A stretch of DNA of 64,000 nucleotides from Roseibium hamelinense (GTDB taxonomy: Bacteria > Pseudomonadota > Alphaproteobacteria > Rhizobiales > Stappiaceae), in the NCBI RefSeq assembly GCF_007830545.1, contig NZ_VLLF01000002.1, positions 62,001 through 126,000 on the forward strand. The letters are read 5' to 3'. Position 1 is the first letter of the stretch. Every line of letters starts with the position of its first letter. Made by a program: the position numbers and the translations under genes. Below, in pieces: positions 61,258 through 64,000 of the stretch. Below the pieces are notes generated by a model. The model ran no database searches, had not been told where the DNA came from, and worked only from the letters and a program-made list of their open reading frames with translations.

Positions 61258-62931
61258 TCAAGCCGACGGCTTTTGTGGTGGCGTTGCGCCCGGTTTCCAA
61301 TCCGTTCCGGCTGGCCAGGCAAATACATGCGGTGTTTTCTGGGGTTGCTCGACCGGTTTAGACAAGCAGTCCCCGGTGGCAACCTGACCGTTCTTGATCC
61401 AAATGTAATGCCCTGATCCTGGTCCATGAAATTCCATCTTGGTCCAGTGCGGCAGGTCGGGTAGAACGCCGCCTATGGCCCCTTCACCGCTTGCCTTGTA
61501 GGTCTGGCCGTCAATCACTACAGGTGCCAAAGCTTCGCACCCCGTTCCAAAACCGAAGGCATATTGGCCGGTATTGGGCCGCTTGTGGGTTTGGTTCTCA
61601 TATGGGCCGACCCACAAATCAACTGTTCCGGACGAGATGTTGAACGGTGTTTTTGAAGGAACCTGAGCCGCGCTGGCAGGCCAGTTTGCCGGGTTTTCAT
61701 CCATACTGAACCCATAGGCCGACCCGCCGTAGAAAATCGGCTGGGTGTTTGAAGTCCGGTAGTCTTTTCCGTCCGTATCGCTGCAATGCAGGAATTTTGC
61801 GTAATAGTGGCATGTTGAACCGGCTTTGTACCAGTTGGCGTCATTGTTCCAAGCCGTTGTGCTAAAGCCGTTGTTGGTGGATGCGCCATTCGGGTCCTTG
61901 ACGCCGTCCAGAACGACGCCCCTGCAAATGGCCTCGATGAGGTTGTTCTGGAGCTGGGAGATAATGGGATCGGAACCATATCCCGGCGTTGTGAAGCCAG
62001 ATTGCCGGAAGACGAATTCCGCGGTTCTCAGCCCAGATTCGGGTTGGAAAATGTATTTGTGTTCGCCTTTGATATCGAACTGGAAAGCGGTGGATGTGCA
62101 GTTTGCAGGAACCGCCGGTGGTGCGGATAAACGACTGGTATCCAATGCAATGCCCAGATAGTTGGCGGCTCCCAGCGCAATGCTGACCATATTGCCGTGT
62201 TTGAACAAGGCGGTCACAGTGTCGTCCCAGTAGGTGCTCAATGGGTCGGTTGTCGTGCCGCCATAGTTTGCGGTCTTTGCGGCAAGCATGTCGTTGGGGT
62301 CGCAAATCGCGAAGAACTCGTCACCAATCATAGGGGGGGTGTAGCCGCTACCAGGCAAAGCGCCGGTGTAGAGAAGTTCCTTGAAATATTCCGCGCCCTC
62401 AAAGTGTTTCTTTTCATTTTCGATGAATGCGGAATATGCACTTTGAACTTGTTTCCGGGTGACTGTTTCACGCACGCCATAGCGGTACATCGCGCCGTCC
62501 GGACCGGTTGCGGAAAACCCGAGATTGAGCCCAAAACCATTGACCGCGGACAGATCGAAGGCAGCGTTCATGCCGAATTCGAAGATGTCATATGGGCCGG
62601 CAGGCGCAACGCCAGGAGCCGCCATATATGGATATTGAGTGTAGGGTTTGGGCGAAAAATTTGTGATGGATAGAGGGGCAGGTTTGTCTTGCGAAACGAC
62701 AAACATCAGCCGGTTGGCGCCATTTGTGGCCTCATCCAGTGTGATTGATGAGAGACTATCAACTTTCAGGAACGGGACACCGCCGCCCGCCGGAGGAGCT
62801 TCAAATGTGCCGTTGCTTTGCAGAACTTTGAACTGTGCGCTGTCGCCCCCATTGATCCAGCCGGTGATCCAGACTGTTCCACTCGCGGGTTTTAGCGCGC
62901 TATAATCTTTCAGATTGATGGTGATCGACAT
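61258..62931 (-). CDS. beta-1,3-glucanase-like (GH64/thaumatin-type) protein
   Basis: A 557-residue protein. Its middle (about 110-450) shows GH64-like features: DIFEFGMNAAFDLSAVNGFGLNLGF and GSAYGFSMDENPANWP. The family comprises laminarinases of actinobacteria and others. No signal peptide is visible: it begins MSITINLKDYSALKP, so it is either non-classically exported or cytoplasmic. Cys are few. Function unproven; it could also be a pore-forming or structural thaumatin-like protein. Confidence 0.5.
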   Translation of the reverse strand: MSITINLKDYSALKPASGTVWITGWINGGDSAQFKVLQSNGTFEAPPAGGGVPFLKVDSLSSITLDEATNGANRLMFVVSQDKPAPLSITNFSPKPYTQYPYMAAPGVAPAGPYDIFEFGMNAAFDLSAVNGFGLNLGFSATGPDGAMYRYGVRETVTRKQVQSAYSAFIENEKKHFEGAEYFKELLYTGALPGSGYTPPMIGDEFFAICDPNDMLAAKTANYGGTTTDPLSTYWDDTVTALFKHGNMVSIALGAANYLGIALDTSRLSAPPAVPANCTSTAFQFDIKGEHKYIFQPESGLRTAEFVFRQSGFTTPGYGSDPIISQLQNNLIEAICRGVVLDGVKDPNGASTNNGFSTTAWNNDANWYKAGSTCHYYAKFLHCSDTDGKDYRTSNTQPIFYGGSAYGFSMDENPANWPASAAQVPSKTPFNISSGTVDLWVGPYENQTHKRPNTGQYAFGFGTGCEALAPVVIDGQTYKASGEGAIGGVLPDLPHWTKMEFHGPGSGHYIWIKNGQVATGDCLSKPVEQPQKTPHVFAWPAGTDWKPGATPPQKPSA

Positions 62932-63088
62932 GGCGTATACCTCCAGTGTTTATGCAACCAAAGGTAAGTTACGCTAAGTAAATTTCCGATTAATTGTATT
63001 TTTCAATTTTCACGAGAGTTTTGTTCAATAGTTGTAGCCTAAACTTGCAAAAGTGCTTTTTTTGAAGGCTGGTAGCGCATTGGCCATC

Positions 63089-63883
63089 CTAGCTTCCGCC
63101 GCCAAGGTGCCTCCGCACGATGGTCTTGATTGTCCCGTCCTGTTTCATGGCAAGGATCACAGCATTGAATTGGGGAATGAAATCAGTGCCTTGTTTGTCT
63201 GCAAACGCCTTCGAGAACCCAACAAACGCTTGCTCTGTCTTTACCGGTTTGACCCGTTCGATCTGATCATAGCCGTGAGCTTCGATGTATCCGTCTGTAG
63301 CAACGCCATCCTGAACGTAGCAGTCAATTCGCCCATTTTGGAGTTTCCGAAGGTTTTCGTCGGTTCCGAGCGCTTCTTCAAGGCCAATTTTACCGGCGCG
63401 CACCATATCGAAGAATTCCGGGCCCGGTGTTTGGAACGAAGCGTTGTTGCCAAAGACAAGGTCCGCAAAGTCCATCGGGTATCGCCAGGTCTGCTGTGCG
63501 ATCCCCTTTTTGCAATAAACGAAGGTTTCCTCGTCGTTGAACGGTTCTGAAAAGACCGCGATATACGGCCTTTCTTTGGCCTTATAGTAAGTTCCGATCA
63601 CGCCATCGGCCGTGCCGGTTTCAACCTCATAAAGCGCCCTTTTCCAGGGAACAGCGTGTATTTCGAACCGGAAACCCGGCATTCGGCGATCCGCTTCCCG
63701 CATAATGTCGGTGTAAATGCCGGTTGGTCCGGTTTTTCCGGTTCCCATGTAAGGCAGGTAATCGGAATCTTGAACGAAATGGACGACGCTTTCCGGTTCG
63801 GCCGTGACCGGCGCGGCCTGTCCATATGCGAATGTTGCAGCCATGACTGCAAAATTGTATTTCGACAAGAGCCCATTGCGCAT
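63089..63883 (-). CDS. periplasmic solute-binding protein (amino acid type)
   Basis: A 264-residue type 3 solute-binding protein: signal peptide (1-28, ending VTAEP), then VVHFVQDSDYLPYMG, PTGIYTDIMREADRRMPG, VPWKRALYEVETGTADGVIG and a C-terminal FSKAFADKQGTDFIPQFNAVI. No transporter genes lie beside it in the window, so it may be an orphan receptor or belong to a system beyond the right edge. The region after it (63884-64000) holds no other gene. Confidence 0.8.
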   Translation of the reverse strand: MRNGLLSKYNFAVMAATFAYGQAAPVTAEPESVVHFVQDSDYLPYMGTGKTGPTGIYTDIMREADRRMPGFRFEIHAVPWKRALYEVETGTADGVIGTYYKAKERPYIAVFSEPFNDEETFVYCKKGIAQQTWRYPMDFADLVFGNNASFQTPGPEFFDMVRAGKIGLEEALGTDENLRKLQNGRIDCYVQDGVATDGYIEAHGYDQIERVKPVKTEQAFVGFSKAFADKQGTDFIPQFNAVILAMKQDGTIKTIVRRHLGGGS

Positions 63884-64000
63884 TCCAGCCGCCGATTGGC
63901 GTTGCCAATTCCGTATAGTTTCTCATTTTTCGATGAAATCAAGATCTTATTACACCACATCGTGGATTTTTAGAAAAAGAGTGGACCGAAGTCTTTGTGG

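Noticed and set aside
1-64000. CRISPR arrays, rRNA genes, insertion sequences
   Set aside because: No regularly spaced repeats, rRNA motifs or transposase genes were seen; the only mobile-element evidence is the tRNA-flanked island.

Overview
The window is chromosomal DNA of a GC-rich alphaproteobacterium. Gene content (RirA-type iron boxes, a hut cluster of the HutF/HutG type, TRAP transporters, betaine-type catabolism, many short overlapping stop/start junctions) points to the Rhodobacterales/Hyphomicrobiales side, most like marine Stappiaceae (Roseibium/Labrenzia). That placement is inference from content; no 16S gene is present.

Layout. 294-370 is a tRNA with a CAT anticodon. A 15-base copy of its 3' end recurs at 2754-2768, so 371-2768 reads as a small AT-rich island integrated in the tRNA. 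It holds an HEPN-domain protein and a Rap1a/Tai-like secreted protein but no integrase. 2969-8331 carries a glyoxalase, then a TetR-controlled N-demethylation module (FMN demethylase plus Rieske oxygenase), then a Nei-type glycosylase. 8425-11362 carries a membrane alpha/beta hydrolase and a photolyase-like protein with an unusual domain order. 11412-20715 is a complete haem-uptake locus: hmuSTUV on the minus strand, and a divergent TonB receptor, small secreted protein, exbB, two exbD and tonB, with two iron-box-like palindromes between them. 20724-32247 is a histidine-degradation locus: hutIHG, an unrecognised membrane protein, hutU and a TakP-like TRAP transporter run one way; hutF and hutC run the other from a shared palindrome.

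32590-39385 holds an MHYT-EAL signalling protein, a PoxB-like enzyme, and a probable copper/envelope operon (Cys/His-rich secreted protein, two L,D-transpeptidases, DUF411 protein, cytochrome c). 39392-50106 is catabolic: enolase-superfamily enzyme, aldehyde dehydrogenase, GMC oxidoreductase and LysR regulator, then a hydroxypyruvate-isomerase-like enzyme, a ferric-reductase-like flavoprotein with a 50-residue membrane protein, and two tandem amine-oxidase-type flavoproteins. 50103-63883 is mixed housekeeping and accessory: DUF4345, fasciclin, a MarR-GNAT fusion under a perfect 26-base palindrome, a large periplasmic-sensor GGDEF-EAL protein, NUDIX, EthD, 2-hydroxyacid dehydrogenase, EttA, an endonuclease/exonuclease/phosphatase protein, a GH64-like protein and a solute-binding protein.

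Most likely places for something undescribed: the tRNA island with its lone HEPN protein, the membrane protein and TRAP system inside the hut operon, the rearranged photolyase, and the MarR-GNAT autoregulator.
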